Shown here: positions 13,401 through 27,300 of the stretch, piece after piece
Layout: each line of letters starts with the position of its first letter
Position numbering within the stretch: the first letter of the stretch is position 1
NCBI RefSeq assembly: GCF_000247815.1
Contig: NC_021671.1
Span: 20,388,038-20,452,037, forward strand
Source: Ficedula albicollis
Lineage: Eukaryota > Chordata > Aves > Passeriformes > Muscicapidae
DNA: 64,000 nt
Direction: 5' to 3'
Notes under the pieces: model-generated
What the model saw: the letters and a program-made list of their open reading frames with translations, nothing else
What the model was told of the DNA's origin: nothing
The model's database searches: none
Program-made: the position numbers and the translations under genes

Positions 13401-15139
13401 AAGGTGTGAGGCTTTATGTGAATTTGCTGCTGGAAAAAATCATCAGAGCATTGAGCACATTAGACATACACTGCAGACCTCAATTTATTAGTTTTGGGAA
13501 GTCTAAATATCTATGGCTATGAGAGGAATTTACCTGCTAGTTCTGGACATGCTAAATCCAAAATAGGGAATACAGCGGATGCAACTGTGATTTGCAGCAT
13601 GGTGAATGTTGCTGCTTATAACAATTTTGAAGTTGGGAAGCTCTTAAGTCTGTTTTGAAGGGTTTGTTTCTGTGGTCCCCTAACATTTTCTGGTTCTACT
13701 TGACCTTAAAAATACACCGTGAATATGGACAGCAAAGCTATTTTACCCGTTTCAGATACTCAAGGATGGATAAGACTGATCCTTCCTCATGATCCCCAAG
13801 AGTCAGCTGAGGCCTTGAGAGTCCCAGAACTCTTTCCAAGAGCTTTGTAATGTTCCTTTTGCAAAGTTTTGACCTTTCATTAATGTTATTTTTAATACAT
13901 GTTTTGAATCATCTGGCTAATATTATCACTCCTGGGGTTTTTTTTCCAGCAACATCAAAAACCCATTAGCACATGACTTTATGTCTTTGTGGTGCATTGA
14001 TCACTGCTCCTTACTGTAATACTGCCTAACTATATCACCTTCATAAATCATTGTGTGTGTGTATATACATAAGTGTGTATATTTATATGAAACAGAATTG
14101 GTTATCTCTTCAACAAACATATAAAAAATCCTCTTTTTAAAGTTTTATAGTCCCAGAAAGCCTTCTACACCATCTTTTAAACTGAAGCCCATAAATTTTC
14201 CTTGCAGATCAGGGAAGTGCTAAAGTATGTGTATTTTTTGTTGAAAATATTTGCTATTTTTCACTGTGTCTGGTCAGAAACTTTGCAAAATGAAGATATG
14301 TTTTCGTATTTTGAGTACCACATTCTCTCCATAGATTTCTGGCCCCAGGCATCAGTGAAGTAGTAGACATTAAGTTCTATATTAAAAAAAAATTGGGGAA
14401 AAAAATGAACACTTTGAGAATGCAGACTTAGTAATGCAAATTTTTAGAACTTTTTTAGATGCTGTTTACCATTATCCCCTCACCTCTGCCCTCACAGCAC
14501 TTTTGATTTGTGTGCATGTGCACAGCCAACTTATTTACCACCTGACTCATGGACTCCTTCCAGCTGAATACCAGGCAGCCAGAATTTGGAATAGACACAC
14601 CATTAGCTGGAGTGATGGATGACCCACTCTTGCCCATTTAAAGGCTCCTATGTCTTTCTACAATGTTCAATATATTCACTGCACTGAGTAGTCATTTTAC
14701 CTTGAGAAGTTAATGGTTAAGCACTGAGCTGGAAAATATCCACTGTATGAAATGCAATCAGAGGACTGATGGCCTGATTTCTCTTACTTGCCAAAGATAT
14801 GAAGACCCTCCAGTTCTACATCAATCACTCCTTCCTTTCAATATCCATATAAAGGCACTGGGAAAAATTATGAGACATTATCTAAAATACCAACAACACA
14901 GATCATTTTTTGTCCCAATGGATGATAAATCTCTTATTCTGTAAAAGTTACTCTCTGTCAGGTAGGTCCCAAGTTGGAATTAAACATGCTCATATCAGTA
15001 GATAGTGCCATATGAAATGCATAGACTGCATTGTTTTTCCTGCTCTCTGTAACTAAAATTCCTTGTCCTGTCGCCTACCAGGTTTTCTTTAGGAAACTGA
15101 GGTTGTTGACGTTTGATGAGTTTTATCATAAATGTCATG
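10411..15139. other. AT-rich non-coding stretch with minor low-complexity
   Basis: Long AT-rich segment. Small simple-sequence patches occur at about 11656-11680 (GTTTTT-like) and 14050-14095 (TG/TA-rich). The part around 12900-13020 is very AT-rich. No exon, RNA gene or transposon was recognised. Confidence 0.6.
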
Positions 15140-16030
15140 GAAATCCCTGCTTCTCTCTCCTGTATGTTTCCTTTTAATGTCTGAGTTGAGTCAGGAGCTC
15201 CTTGTTTATCCATGCAAGCCTCCTACTGCTTCTGCTGGATTTCCTGCTCATTAGTATGGACCACCCTTGAGGATGGAGAAAGTGGTCCTTGATCATGAAC
15301 CAGCTCTCCATGACCTCTCTTTTCTTCAGGACATATTGCATGGCATTCTTCCAAGCAGATCTCTGAAAAAGGCCCGTCTCCTCTGCTGTAGTCCAGGTTT
15401 AAAATCCTGATTTTGCCTTGTTCCCTCCACTCCATTTTCTGAACTCCAGTCATCATAATCACTGCAGCCAAGGGTGCTCACAGCCTCGGATCCCTGAATG
15501 GCCCTTCCTTGGTTGTGACATGAGCAAAGCAGCTCCCATCATTATCTACTCAGTCAGAGCACACCAGAAATCATCCCCATGATTCTAATTCCCCATGAGG
15601 ACCAGGGCCCGTGAACATGAGGCTTTTTCCAGTTGTCTGAAAAAGACCTTATCCACTTCTTTCTGACTGGGCAGTTTGTAGCAGACACCCACAACATCAC
15701 CTGTGTTGGTTTGTCCCCTATCCTGACACATAGGCAACCCTTTCACCACCTATCCCACAGCAGAGCTCCATCCATCTCTGCTGCTCCCTCACATACAGCA
15801 TAATTCACCCTTCTTGCCACTCTTTCCAAAAAGACTGTCTCCATCCATCATAATTCTCCAGTTGTGGGAAGAATCCCACCATATTTCTGTGCTTCCAATG
15901 AGATCATAGCCCTAATTCCTCCTATTTGTTCCCCATTCTGTGGGCATTAATGTACAGGCACTCTAGGGAGGCACCAGATGTGCTTATTTCCCAGAAAGGG
16001 TATGAGAGCTTCTCTCATAGTACTGTAGTG
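15140..16030 (-). mobile_element. CR1 LINE fragment: ORF2 endonuclease region, decayed
   Basis: The minus strand encodes recognisable but broken CR1 ORF2 endonuclease blocks in the order expected for a minus-strand element. GDVVGVCYKLP lies near 15690, then ALVLMGN followed by a stop and NH near 15590 (family motif: LVLMGDFN), then LGCSDYD near 15460 (family motif: SDHE). A linker, LDYSRGDGPFSEICLEE, lies near 15380-15330, and WINKELLTQLRH then a stop near 15200. In CR1 this apurinic-type endonuclease nicks target DNA before reverse transcription. Several stops and frameshifts, and replacement of the catalytic Asp/His positions, show it is inactive. The 5' side near 15990-16030 (cagaaagggtatgagagctt) also matches CR1. 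No reverse transcriptase follows, so the copy is truncated at both ends. The end near 15140 is approximate. Confidence 0.82.
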
Positions 16031-19000
16031 TACATAACAAGGATGGGGAGAGAGGGATATTAAGAACATGTCATATCACAGCTCTTCTTTGCTGCCAGGG
16101 AACTCCCCTTGCAGCACTAAATAAATAATGTTGTGACCTGGGACTTTTCCTGTATGCTTCATAAATTCTGCACACAAGCAGATAAAAATGCTCGTTTATT
16201 TCTGAATAGCAGAAAGCCTGAATTGCTGCTTAGGGATAACAAACATGGTTCCAGTGGGCTAAGACTATATGATCTTTAGTTTGGCTCATCATAAATTCAG
16301 GTTTCCTGGCAATTTTGTTTTCCTGGGGATTGCCACAAGTTAAAAATGCAGAAGCCATTTTGAAGAGACAACTGAAGGCATCTCTTCTCCTGTTGAATCC
16401 CCTCTGATTCCTCACAAAGTATTACATTAATTCCAAATAGTCTTTCTCATGCCATAATCTATATACAGATCACTGTCAAGAGCCACAACTTATTTCTGTA
16501 CAAGACTAAGTGTTACCTCAGTATTTCCATAGTGTGCTACAACAATTCAATTGTCAAAAGCAAATTAAACTTTTGAAAAAATTTTATCCTAAAACTACTC
16601 TATTCCTTGCTAAAAGAGTTCCCTTTAATCAAATGGTGTAAAAAGTTCTACCCACTAATATTACTAAGAAGATATTTCCTTCTCTTAGCTCTAATCTTGC
16701 ATACATTGTCAAAAGCAACAGGGATGGAGATTAGGAAATGCTTTGATGACATCATAGGCAGGCTAAGTGGGATAAGTGGGATCCTGCTGTTTCAGGAGGC
16801 TTTTAGGTTTGCAACACCTGCTTTAGGTCTAAAGTGAAGGGCAGAAGAAAGACACCATCAGGAAAACCCAGTGCAGTTAATGCATATGGCAATTAAAAAT
16901 CACTCAACCTACCTCATGTACTTCTCATCTGTGCAAATTTATGTTATTCTGAAAAAAGTAGAAATAAACTTATATTTAGGATAAGCTTACCAGATTCATT
17001 AGGAGCTTTAATTCCCAAATCTACTGTTACTTTCTTATTCAACATAGCTTCAGCAGAATGCTATTTGTATGTGAGCTGATATTTATCATTACTTTTGATA
17101 TCTCTACCTATATCATGTCAAACATTGCTTTAGAATGCTTGCAGTTTCAAATTTTGGGGAAGTTGACATATTAAAATTTATTCAAGAAAAGATTAAAACT
17201 TATATATTGAAGTAGATTTAGGAGTGAGATAAAATAACTCTTCCTTTTTTTCTTTTCCCCCTCCCCAGCAAGACATGGATCTTGAGCAGTACTTAGCAAC
17301 ATCATATCATAATAAATATATCTTTCTTAGGTATATAGGCAGGGTATCATTGGGTGATGCACAATCAAAGCTACTATTATCTTTCCAAAAGGGCACAGAA
17401 ATGGGGAGGGAAAAAATTCTGTAATCACTCAGAACTCGTTCCTCTGTGATTGCTTTAATTTTCATGTTAAACTGTGATAAATGATGTAGCACATTCATTT
17501 CACTTGGAGGTTATTCCAGATTATATGAAAACAGCTGGTTTGGGGGTTTTTAAGACTAGAAGTTCCTAAAGATATTCAGACACTGGGCAAATCCCATCTC
17601 CTGCAACTGGGCCCTGCCAAGCCATACATGCCTTTTTTTTTTTGCCAAATCATCAAGGTTCTGAGTTTATTTAATAGATGAGATAGGAACCAGTATCTTC
17701 TGCAGGTGCCTGCCTTGAGCACACGTCTTAGCAGGGAATAAATTACCCTCTGGAAGTTTCTGTCCATGTTGACTGTAGAGAATGTAAATAGTCAGTTTGC
17801 AATTACTAAAATTAGTAGAGACTTAGTTTATAGAGGCATAAAGTTGAGAGGTGAATTTTATTTGTAAATACCATCCATGTTAAAATCATATTATTTTTTA
17901 AGGAGAGAATACTGCAGCATTTGTCCTGTTTTATGGCAGTGTAGCTTGAAGGGAAAAAATCAGAACTGCCTAGGATAGTGGAAACATGAGAAAATCAATG
18001 GCTTTTGCAGAGAATAAACATGCAGGGGAAAAAGATGAAAAAAACTCCTCCTCATAAAAGGTATCACTTAGCTGGTTAATCAGAAAAGAGAGCAGATATA
18101 GGCTTTCATGGAAGAATGTAGTCATAACTGTTCCTTGAAAGAAGGTAAACATATCTTTGAGTAATAGTTGGCTGGAGAAACAGTGGATGGATAGAGAGAA
18201 AATTCTAAATATGTTTGTTGTGTGGAGACTAACAAATAGTAATGCAGTCTTCTGATTTTGATTTTTTTTTCTGAATGTGTTTTGTTAAACTGGGGGGAGA
18301 GAAAACCTAAGCCTCTAGTAAACCCAGATGAGGATTGCTCCTTAAACAAGAATAGCATGCACACAAATGTCTAGCTAAATGGTTCAACACACGGCTAAAA
18401 GAAAGAGAATTATTATCCTGGCTTTGCAGTAGGTTTAGAATTAAAGTAATCTGTTTTATTTCTGGAAACAATGTGGCCCCTCTTCTTATTGTGGTGATGC
18501 TGGAAAGAGGAGTGAGCTGTTATGCAAAGAGGCTGCAGGGAGCTGCAGCCATTCCCGGGGGGGCTCGGTGCGTCCCGGTGTCCAGCCCAGCTGGATGGAG
18601 ATAAAGCAAAGGCAGGCTTCAAAGGGGAGCATTATGCAGTTAATCTCATGCTGGCTTTAAAACTAACATCTCTGACAGAAAGGGTCACAACAAAGGAATG
18701 ATACAGGGAAAAGGGTGAGGAGCATGAAATGAGTGAGGCGTCACCGTTCAGTGAGCAATTTGAACTGACACATGCAATTGTTTGGGGTGGACGGTATCTG
18801 ACTCTGTGCAAACTGCATAGGACGGGTGTGTTCTCAGCCAGGAGCAGAGTACAGCTCCTGGTATGAATAATGGAAAATGTCTCCCACATTCCTTGTCCAT
18901 CTTCCTGGTAGCTCATAGCTTTGCATCACTGTAAATTCAGTAAGTGCCGTTTTTGCTACTGTTATCCTCAGTATTTCATCTCTAGTGGAATAATTGGGGC

Positions 19001-19735
19001 TTTCTTCATGGCAACATCATCTTCAATGACAGGTGAATCCCAAGCATCTGGAATTTCATTTTAGTTTGGACAGGCATTCTAATATTTAGATCATCCTTTG
19101 AATCATACATGAACTGGAAGTCTCTGAACCTGAGCAGAAAATGTGACAAGTGCAATGTTTTTCATGAGTTTTCAAACACTTTTGATTTGAGTTACACCTA
19201 GAAATACGGAGGAAGCAATGTCTTTCTAGTATGCTGGCATTTCAAGTGTGGGGAAAAGGAAAGGCTTGAAAGTTTCTCTAGGGTGCATCAGAATAAAGTC
19301 CATCTTACTATATGCAGGATTTTAAAATTAGCAAGGGTGTAGTGTATTTTGCTAGTTTAAAAAGTTGAGATTTTATATCATAAGGGAAAAAAGTTGTCTA
19401 AAAGTAGCTTGATGAGTGGAAATCATCTTGTCTAATTACAGACTTCTAAAAGTTGGATATCTGAGTCTACTCTCCCTTTATAGTTAATAGAATCATCTTC
19501 AGAACACCATTTGCTGACCTGTCTTAGATGCCTATCTTAGGATGAGATGAATGGCTCTCTGGAGACCTCTGTTTCTGTCTGTTGAAAAGAACTGAGGATA
19601 ACAACATTTGCAAAACACTAAGGCTGTGAAATAGAATTTCAAAAAACTTTTAATCAGACCATGTGGAAGACAGCTAGAGTGATTCCTGGTATTTGCAGGG
19701 ATCAAGGGCAGGAGCTGTGGAAAGTGGTGTTCTAC
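16031..19735. other. AT-rich non-coding stretch with one small GC patch
   Basis: Mostly AT-rich DNA without recognisable exons or repeats. A local GC- and CpG-richer patch at about 18535-18600 (attcccgggggggctcggtg) stands out from its surroundings. It is too short to call a CpG island and no gene is visible beside it. Confidence 0.55.
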
Positions 19736-19840
19736 TTCACTTAAGTTTTGTATTTATTTATGGGTTTATTATTGGTATGACTGCAAAGTTCACTTAAGTT
19801 TTGTATTTATTTATGGGTTTCTTGTTGGTATGACTGCAAA
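19736..19840. repeat. Two-copy tandem duplication, 53-bp unit
   Basis: Copy 1 starts at 19736 and copy 2 at 19789. Both run from ttcacttaagttttgtattt to ggtatgactgcaaa. They differ at two or three bases in the middle (tttattattgg against tttcttgttgg). Confidence 0.93.
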
Positions 19841-20098
19841 TAATTCAGGTAGCAATTTGTTCCACATCAGTTTCAAATAACTTAGAAAAAAGAAGATTTG
19901 TATTCCAATTCAAATCTTTGCTCCCTTTTTTATTTTATCTCATTATTTCTGTACTTCTAGCTGTCTGAATCTGTGAATTCAGTGATGATACACAGATGAT
20001 GAAGTGCAAATAGGTCATGGTGATAGATTTTTTTTTTACCCTTGACCATTTCAGAGTCACTTTTCTGACTGCTTGACCTCAATTTTTTTGAGGTCTAA

Positions 20099-20215
20099 AA
20101 TCATAGAATCTTAGAATACCATGATTTGTAAGTGACCCACAAAGATCATTGAAGTCTGACTCCTGACCCTGCACAGGATAACCCCAATAATCACACCATA
20201 TGCTTAAAATGGTTG
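20099..20215 (-). mobile_element. CR1 LINE, short 3'-end fragment
   Basis: On the + strand aatcatagaatcttagaata is followed by a diverged CR1 3' end (gtgacccacaaagatcattg, tgaccctgcacaggataacc, aatcacaccatatgcttaaa). The element is on the minus strand and survives only as about 117 bases of 3' UTR. The left edge with its tcatagaatc-type terminal repeat is clear and the right edge is approximate. No coding capacity. Confidence 0.85.
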
Positions 20216-20322
20216 TATAGCTTTGAAGAGATGCTCTTTTAAATACTTTCCCCCAACAATGTAGCCATAAAGGGCTCCTCTTTTGTCTCTAACATAGACT
20301 GACCTTGTGCTTTGAATCGGCA

Positions 20323-20389
20323 CTATATATACAGATATATATATAGATATAGATATATAGATGATATATACATATATAGATATATATGT
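20323..20389. repeat. AT-rich low-complexity (TATA/GATA-like)
   Basis: Imperfect alternating ATAT with interspersed AGATAT units, no fixed period. Probably a decayed dinucleotide or tetranucleotide microsatellite. Confidence 0.9.
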
Positions 20390-20547
20390 AACCACCACTG
20401 ACAGCTTTATTTATTATGCAAAATCCAGGAGGAAAACAAAATTTGGGCTCTATTGCACTAGGAAATGCCAAACCCCAGTTTTTCAGCTGGATCCACAGTA
20501 TAAGTTGTAATGCAATTGGTGACACCATAACCATCTTACAGTTACTG

Positions 20548-20727
20548 AAAGAATGCTTTAGGTAATTTAGAGACCTCAAGGCATTTACTATTCACACCTT
20601 TCACTTCCCATGTTGTAGCTACAAAGATACAACATTCAAAGAATGCTTTAGGTAATTTAGAGACCTCAGGGCATTTACTATTCACACCTTTCACTTCCCA
20701 TGCTGTAGCTACAAAGATACACCATTC
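20548..20727. repeat. Two-copy tandem duplication, 90-bp unit
   Basis: Copy 1 starts at 20548 and copy 2 at 20638. Both begin aaagaatgctttaggtaatt and end with accattc or acattc. I count three substitutions. It lies between two CR1 remnants but is not CR1 sequence. Confidence 0.94.
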
Positions 20728-20835
20728 GTTTATCTAGTTTGGCAGTCAGGAGATAAAAAATACTTCTTTTCTGTGACTGTGGGTACTGAGTAGTTATTTA
20801 TGTCAGTGCCAATTGTGTATGCTGTTCTACCATCA

Positions 20836-21394
20836 TGGCTTGTGTCAGAAATAGTGTGGCCAGCAGGGCTAGGACAGTGATCATCCCGCTGCACTCAGAC
20901 TGGTGAGGCCACACCTTGGAGCCAGAACTCAGTTTTGGGCCCCTCACAGAAAAAAAAACACTGATGTGCTGGATCATGTCTAAAGCAGGGCAAGGGAGCT
21001 GGTGACAGCTCTGGAGCACAAGTCCTATCAGGAGTGGCTGAGGAAGCTTAGCCTGGAGAAAAGGAGCCTCCACAGGTACCTGAAAGGAGGTTGTAGGAGT
21101 CAGGGGTCAGTCTCTTCTCCCAGATAACAAGTGACAGGACGAGAGGAAATGGTCTCAAATGGCAGTAGGGGACATTCAGGGTGGTTATTAGGAAAATTCC
21201 TTCACAGGAATGGTAGTCAGGCATTGGAATTGCCTGCTCAGGGCAGTGGTTGGGTCACCACCCCAGGAGGTATTAGAAGTGTAGATGTGGCACTTAGGGA
21301 CATGATTTAGTAGTGGACATGGCAGTGCTGGGTTAAGGGTTGGATTCGATGGTTATACAGGTCTTTTCAAACTTAAATATTTCTGTGATTCTGT
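20836..21394 (+). mobile_element. CR1 LINE, plus-strand 3' portion with 3' terminus
   Basis: This is a 5'-truncated CR1 in forward orientation. It starts in the ORF2 C-terminal region (gcttgtgtcagaaatagtgt, then gtgaggccacaccttggagc, cagttttgggcccctcacag). It continues through agcctggagaaaaggagcct, tacctgaaaggaggttgtag and cttctcccagataacaagtg, and ends at the 3' terminus gttggattcgatggttatac then ctgtgattctg. In the intact element this region is the C-terminal tail of the reverse transcriptase plus the 3' UTR used to prime reverse transcription. Indels and stops (for example after the A-run at 20949) abolish coding. It lies in opposite orientation to the CR1 scrap at 20.1 kb, so they are separate insertions. 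Confidence 0.93.
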
Positions 21395-24300
21395 TTGACT
21401 TTCAGTCCAGCCTGCAGGGGGTAGGAACATTAGCATGCTCAGAATATGGTAAATTTCAAATATTCTAAAATAACTCTGGAAAACACTAAGGTCTTAACTG
21501 TAAGAGGCAGTCAGTCCTGAAGTGGTTGAGTGGAATGGTAAACAAAATGTTTAGAATATTTCCCAAAACTCCTGTGTGACAATGCCTCTCAATTAATGAG
21601 GTTACCCATTTTCCTCATGCTCTCCTGGATGGAATTCTCAGGCAAGCTGAAAGCTGAAGAGCACACACACTATCACAGTGGGCATGCAGAGAATGAAAGC
21701 CATGCATGAAGCAGAGCTCCCACCCACCAGCTCTGTTCATAAAGTGAGACCACCGCGCTCACAGGAGGCCACAGAGGGAAGGAACATCAGCTGCCAGATG
21801 AGGGAGTAAACCTGAGTGGCACCTGTCCAGATAAAGGAGTTATTGCACTTGGTTTTCCAACCGCTCCAAGGGGTTTTTAATGACCACATGTAGCCAGAAC
21901 TTCAGTTTTACTTTGTTTCCAAAAGCTGGCAGGATATTCATAGCTTTGTTCTGAGTTTTTACAAGCTATCATGGTCTTGGCTCAGAGGCAAAGAGTGGCA
22001 CATCTTAAATTGCTGCTGAACTCTGCAGCAACTGGGAGCTGCTGGAAGTTTGCCATCTCCCTGCCAATAACACCTGGCTCAGCTACTTTTGTAAGCTCTG
22101 ACGAGATCTCAACTGTTGCTGAAATGTTGATAATGTAGATAGTGTCACGCCTTTATCAAAAGCATGAGGAAAAATTATGGTTTGGATTTTTATTCTTCCT
22201 TTATTGAGCGAGCTGCTCAGTGGATGAGACTGACAAAAATGTGCAAATAAGACATACCATAGTGTGCATGGATGTCTGGTCTGTGCATGGATGTCTGATC
22301 ATATGAATTTCATTTTGAAGAGCTGACAGAATGCTTGGACAAGTCATTCTTTGTTGCTTTAAGTATGTGAAAGTGTCCCTGTGCTGTCTTCCTGTATTTT
22401 TTCTAAGGCCACTTGCTCTTCAGTTGCAATTCATGTCATATGTATTTTTATTATTTTTCTTATAAAGAAAACTACTAACGTCAGTCTGTAAATATATCAA
22501 ATAAATACAACTGCTTACTATTTGAAGAGAGAAGTTCCTCCATCACATGTTCTGCTGGCATAGGATGTATTAATGGTGAGAAGTTAAAATCATTTCACCT
22601 CTAAATGGCTGTTCTAATTGTTATTTGAATTAACTGCAGTCATTGACTTAAGGTCTGAAACCTAAGCCATAAGTGGTAGTTTGAGAAAATAAGCTGAGCA
22701 ATCCCTCCAGCATTTTTGTATAGCTTGGTAGGAGCTGAAGTTCTGAATGACATTCTTCTGGTTTTACATAACATTCACCTGCTTCTGTAAATAACATTTT
22801 TATTTCAGTTATGTCTGAATCAATTGGGCTAGGACAGGAAAAGTGCATTAAATGAGCCCCCAACAGACATAACACAGCAATAGTAATACATTTTTATACT
22901 TTCAAATCAAATACTGTGAGTTTCTGGGGGAACAGGTTTTATTGCATGTTAAATGCCAGACTTGGAACAGGCAAGTCTTCTTCCATCTTGGTCACTGCCT
23001 TACCTGAGAAATCTGGTGTTTGTTGTGTATATGGTTACAGTGGCAATCTACATGTATAAAACTCTGAAATGACATAACCCTTCATAATTCAAGCTGCTCC
23101 CAGCCCCCATCAGCTGGGGAAGCTGTGTGAACAGTAAGTGCCACTGCCTCAAGGGCTCAGAGAGGCTCTGCTGAAAGACATCTCTCAGCCAGGTTCCAAC
23201 TGCCCAGAAAAACATCTTCACAGCTTTCAGTGAGTGACTGCTCTATCTGTCCTCTTCTCCTCCCTGTGGAAACTGGTGCTAGACTTTGCAATTGTCAAGA
23301 TTTTTCAATTAAGTCTGTTTGTGTGCTTCTTCAGCAAGCATTGGTTTGCTTTTTTTTTTCCTAAGTGAATGAATTCAAATCCGTCTAAAGAGCAAGGATG
23401 TGGAGAGAGAGAAAAAAAGGAAGGAAAATCCTACCTTAGCTATGAGGGATGACTTATCTCACTTTACAGGCAAGAAATCCAATAGAATCGCTTGCCTGAG
23501 GATCAACAGTGACTTTGTGGCAATACCCTATCTCCTGAATGCCCAAGTTGCAAAATTATCTTTTGCCAAGGCCAGCTGTCATTTAACATAGAGAGAGCTA
23601 CCTTATTTTTAAAGATTAAAGAATGAGTAATTCACGCTAATACAAAAAGGAATTAACTTCAGTGGAGAAAAATACTTCTTTCCAAATGGTTGAAAGAATG
23701 TTTGCAATATGCAAAAACCATCTTTGTATCTGGAAAGACTATTTTCCTGTCATGAACTTCTTTGTATAAATTAAAATCATCCTGTGCTGTGACAATGTTT
23801 TCTGTATCTTATCTCTATTATAGCAAGTCAATAAAAATACGTATTCTTCCAACTGTTTCCAATTACAAACTACAACTCTGTTGAGACTTATCCAATACAG
23901 TAGGGGTCAAATTTTTGGAGAGGGGGAGCAGCTGGGACTCCTATGGCTCGACTCATTAGCACCATCTTACTTTGGAGGCCTGAATTTTACACAGTAGATG
24001 ATCTAATCACCTACCCGGGTTTAGAACTATCACAAGTTAATAACAGCACTGCAGCCATAGCTGCAAAATATTACACAATAAAACAAAATAAATGGAAATA
24101 ATCTCTCCTGAGTGCCAATAATTTAGATTTACAGGGTAATCCATATGTATTCCAGCTCCTAACAGATTGCCAAAATACTGTTTGGAGACTTCTATTTCAA
24201 ATCTAGTACATTTTATTATCATTTCAGAGGTTACAAAATTGAGGAATAAATTAAGAAGCTAAAATGGGGAAAACAAACATTTACAGATTGGATTTAGGCG

Positions 24301-27300
24301 TTCAGAAGTGTGAAGCAAAGCTCCCTTTTTTGAAAGGACTTCATTAATGTTTAATTAGCTGAGTTGCAAACCAGAGCTCGCTCCCCAGCATCCCCTTACC
24401 AGGCACAGCACAAATTGCTCTCCCTCACAGGGGGGAGGCTGGCTTTGGTGGGGTTATTTAGCAGCATCTCAGGGATGGCATTTTTCAGCAGCTGGTCTCA
24501 GGGCACTTCACAATGTCATTGTAACTGTCACCACTGAAGTCAGGGGATTCGTAGGGTTACCAAGCAAAACAAGGCAGGGATCTCTGTGGTAACAAGATAT
24601 AGGTCTTTGTTTTGTGGATTTCTAGAGGTGAGGCCTGGCACTTTGAACATCAGTTCATTTTGCTCATTGGCTGCTTGGTGCCAGAAATGAGAGCCCAGTG
24701 TCGTGGACACAGTGCTCATAGTGTGCTATACCAATATTATATTTTTCTAGATAGAGAAAATTACTGTAGTACCTCAGGTGTTCAGGGATAAGTAATTTTT
24801 TCACCAACTCGCTGAACAAACATTTCACAAACAATAATTGAAAAAAAAATCAAGAAGTAATTTTCATATAATTTTAGAAATATTGTCCAAACTTACCTGA
24901 ATGCTGTAATACAGGAAGTCCATTGCCTAAAGATACAGTTCATAATTAACTCTAGCCTTTTCCATGACAGGAGTCAAATTCAGAGATTTCACACTGGGCA
25001 GGACAGAGTGTCTCTGAGCTTCCCCAAAAGAGTACATTAACAAACATTAACCTCCTTGCATCTTTCCAGCTAGAGGCACTGTGTTAATGGGAATGCCCAT
25101 TGAAACCATTGGAGTTGTGCTACTTTCCCTTTTCAGTGTCTGGTTCAGTGCACTTGGACTGGTCCCTTTTTCTTGTGTATTGCAGCGTCTGTTACGCCAT
25201 ACATGAAATAGGCTTAACCAGAAGACAAAAAAATATACGACTGTGGAAATCAATTTGGCCACTGAGTTGAACTTGCCCCATGTCTGCTGCACTTGGCTGC
25301 ACAGCCAATGTGTTTCCAAGCCTCATTCTCGGGGAGCAAAGCCATGGCTCCAGGGCTGCAGCAGGTCAGAGCAGCAGCACCCACGCTCAGCGCCAGCTCT
25401 CTGCTCACTGAGGGCCACCACGTCACACATGGCCCTCCGCACTCTACTGACTAGCCAGCATTTGTAAGGAAATTATTAGATGATAACGCACTTCGTAAAT
25501 CTGAGGTTCTGGTTCTGGTGTTCATATGTGCCTGAATAAATCAAAAGGTTTCTCCCTGGCCAAAAGTATGTAAGTATATACTGTAATAAATGCAACTATT
25601 CACAAGATGGCTTGGAAAGCAAAGTTCTTTTAAGAACGTTATGAGTATGATACATTGTAGTAAATTGACTTCTGTTCATGCCAACATTTGAACTCACAAT
25701 GACTTACAAATAAACCCCGAGTAATCTGAAAATTAAAATTTTGTAAATAACCTTTTCCCAAAGAAAGGATACAGTCTTCATCAAACAGCATATTTTTGTC
25801 AAGAGAAAGTCAATTTTTGAAACCTTTAAATCCCCTAGGTTAAAATACTTATATTGTAGCAGACCTTAAGCAAACAACCATTGATAAATTCAGGGCTTTT
25901 TCTGAAATAAAATCTGAAGATAATATGCAGTGGGCAGTACAAAGTGATAGCAGCTCCAGCAAAGGTAAGGGAGGTAAAGGAAAACATTAGAAGACAGTGT
26001 AAATATGATGGAGCTTTCAGAAACAAACCTTGCTTTCCCTTTATTTACAATAACTGTCAGGAACAGTCTGAGAAAGAAAAATCTCTTGGTTCTAGTATGG
26101 CACATTGCATTAATATCAAAGTACACAGTTTTAGATCCAACAGGAAAGGTTAAAAAAATATATGATTAAAGAGAAACATCAAAGGAAGGAAGCCATAAAG
26201 GTCAGATATTTCCAGTTACTGACTGATTGGCTTGGTCAATGACAGTGATCATTAACTGCCAAGAAGTGCCCTTCCTGTCAGCCCCTCTTACATAAACAAT
26301 GAAATACACAACAATGTGGATCAGAAGCTATTAGATGATCACACGTGGAAGCTGCTCTGTCCAAAATGCCATGGCATTTACTGCGCTAAATGTGATGCTG
26401 GTGTTCTTGCTCTTTCTTTCTCTGTAGCTCACCCTCTTTTTTCCCCCATGCAGTCACACACATACATTGGCAGCACAAAAACCCTGAGAACATGCCACCA
26501 AATGGCTGGTGGCTGTCACTGTGCCAGATGAGAAAAAAAACCTGAGATTGATCAAGTGATTAATCTTGTGTTAATATATAACTGAGGAGACACAAAGATT
26601 TTATAAGCAAGGACAAAAAGGTATAATTGGATATGGTAACTTTTGTGTTCAACAGAAGAACTGCTGGGAAGAGGAAAACCATGTAATTATAAAAACAGAA
26701 GAGGATTAAGTAGATTTTTTTTTTCCTGCTGGGTACAAGCACCTGGATGGCAGAGAGCCTAGAGTTGGATTACCTTTGAATTTTCCTAAATTGTTTTCAT
26801 GAGAGGAACTTTTTTGACCCATATGAATCAGAGAGAAAGCTTCTTAGAGTTGAGGAATACAAATTTATAAGAAATCTTTCCTCCTGTAGAGATGCTCAGG
26901 GATATACTGACTGCTCAGTACTGCTTACTGCTTACTTTTCCTAAACTTCTCTTCCATTGACTAGGTCAATGTGTTGCACAGAAAAAGCAATTCATAACCT
27001 TCAGTAAGGAATAAAATTGCAATTCCTGGAAAAAAATGCATTTCTTCCTTATGTTTTAAGGTATCCTTTCAAAGCAACCGTAACTATTTAGAAAAAAGTA
27101 AATAGCAAATTTCAAAATTTAAAAAATGAGATTTTTCTCCCTGCTTTTGCTAATGATTTTATGGAAAAGGATGCAGCTTTCCTAGTGCCACATGTATTTT
27201 TCAATCTTTTGTTGTATTTGACTGTTGAAATTTATTTTCTATGTGGGCAAAATATTTGGTTATAAAAACCAGTTAAACTGATAAATAGTCACAACAAACC

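Noticed and set aside
25047..25319. Minus-strand 90-codon frame with a hydrophobic segment
   Set aside because: I considered a membrane-protein exon, but there are no convincing splice sites and no family I recognise. A single hydrophobic stretch is weak evidence.
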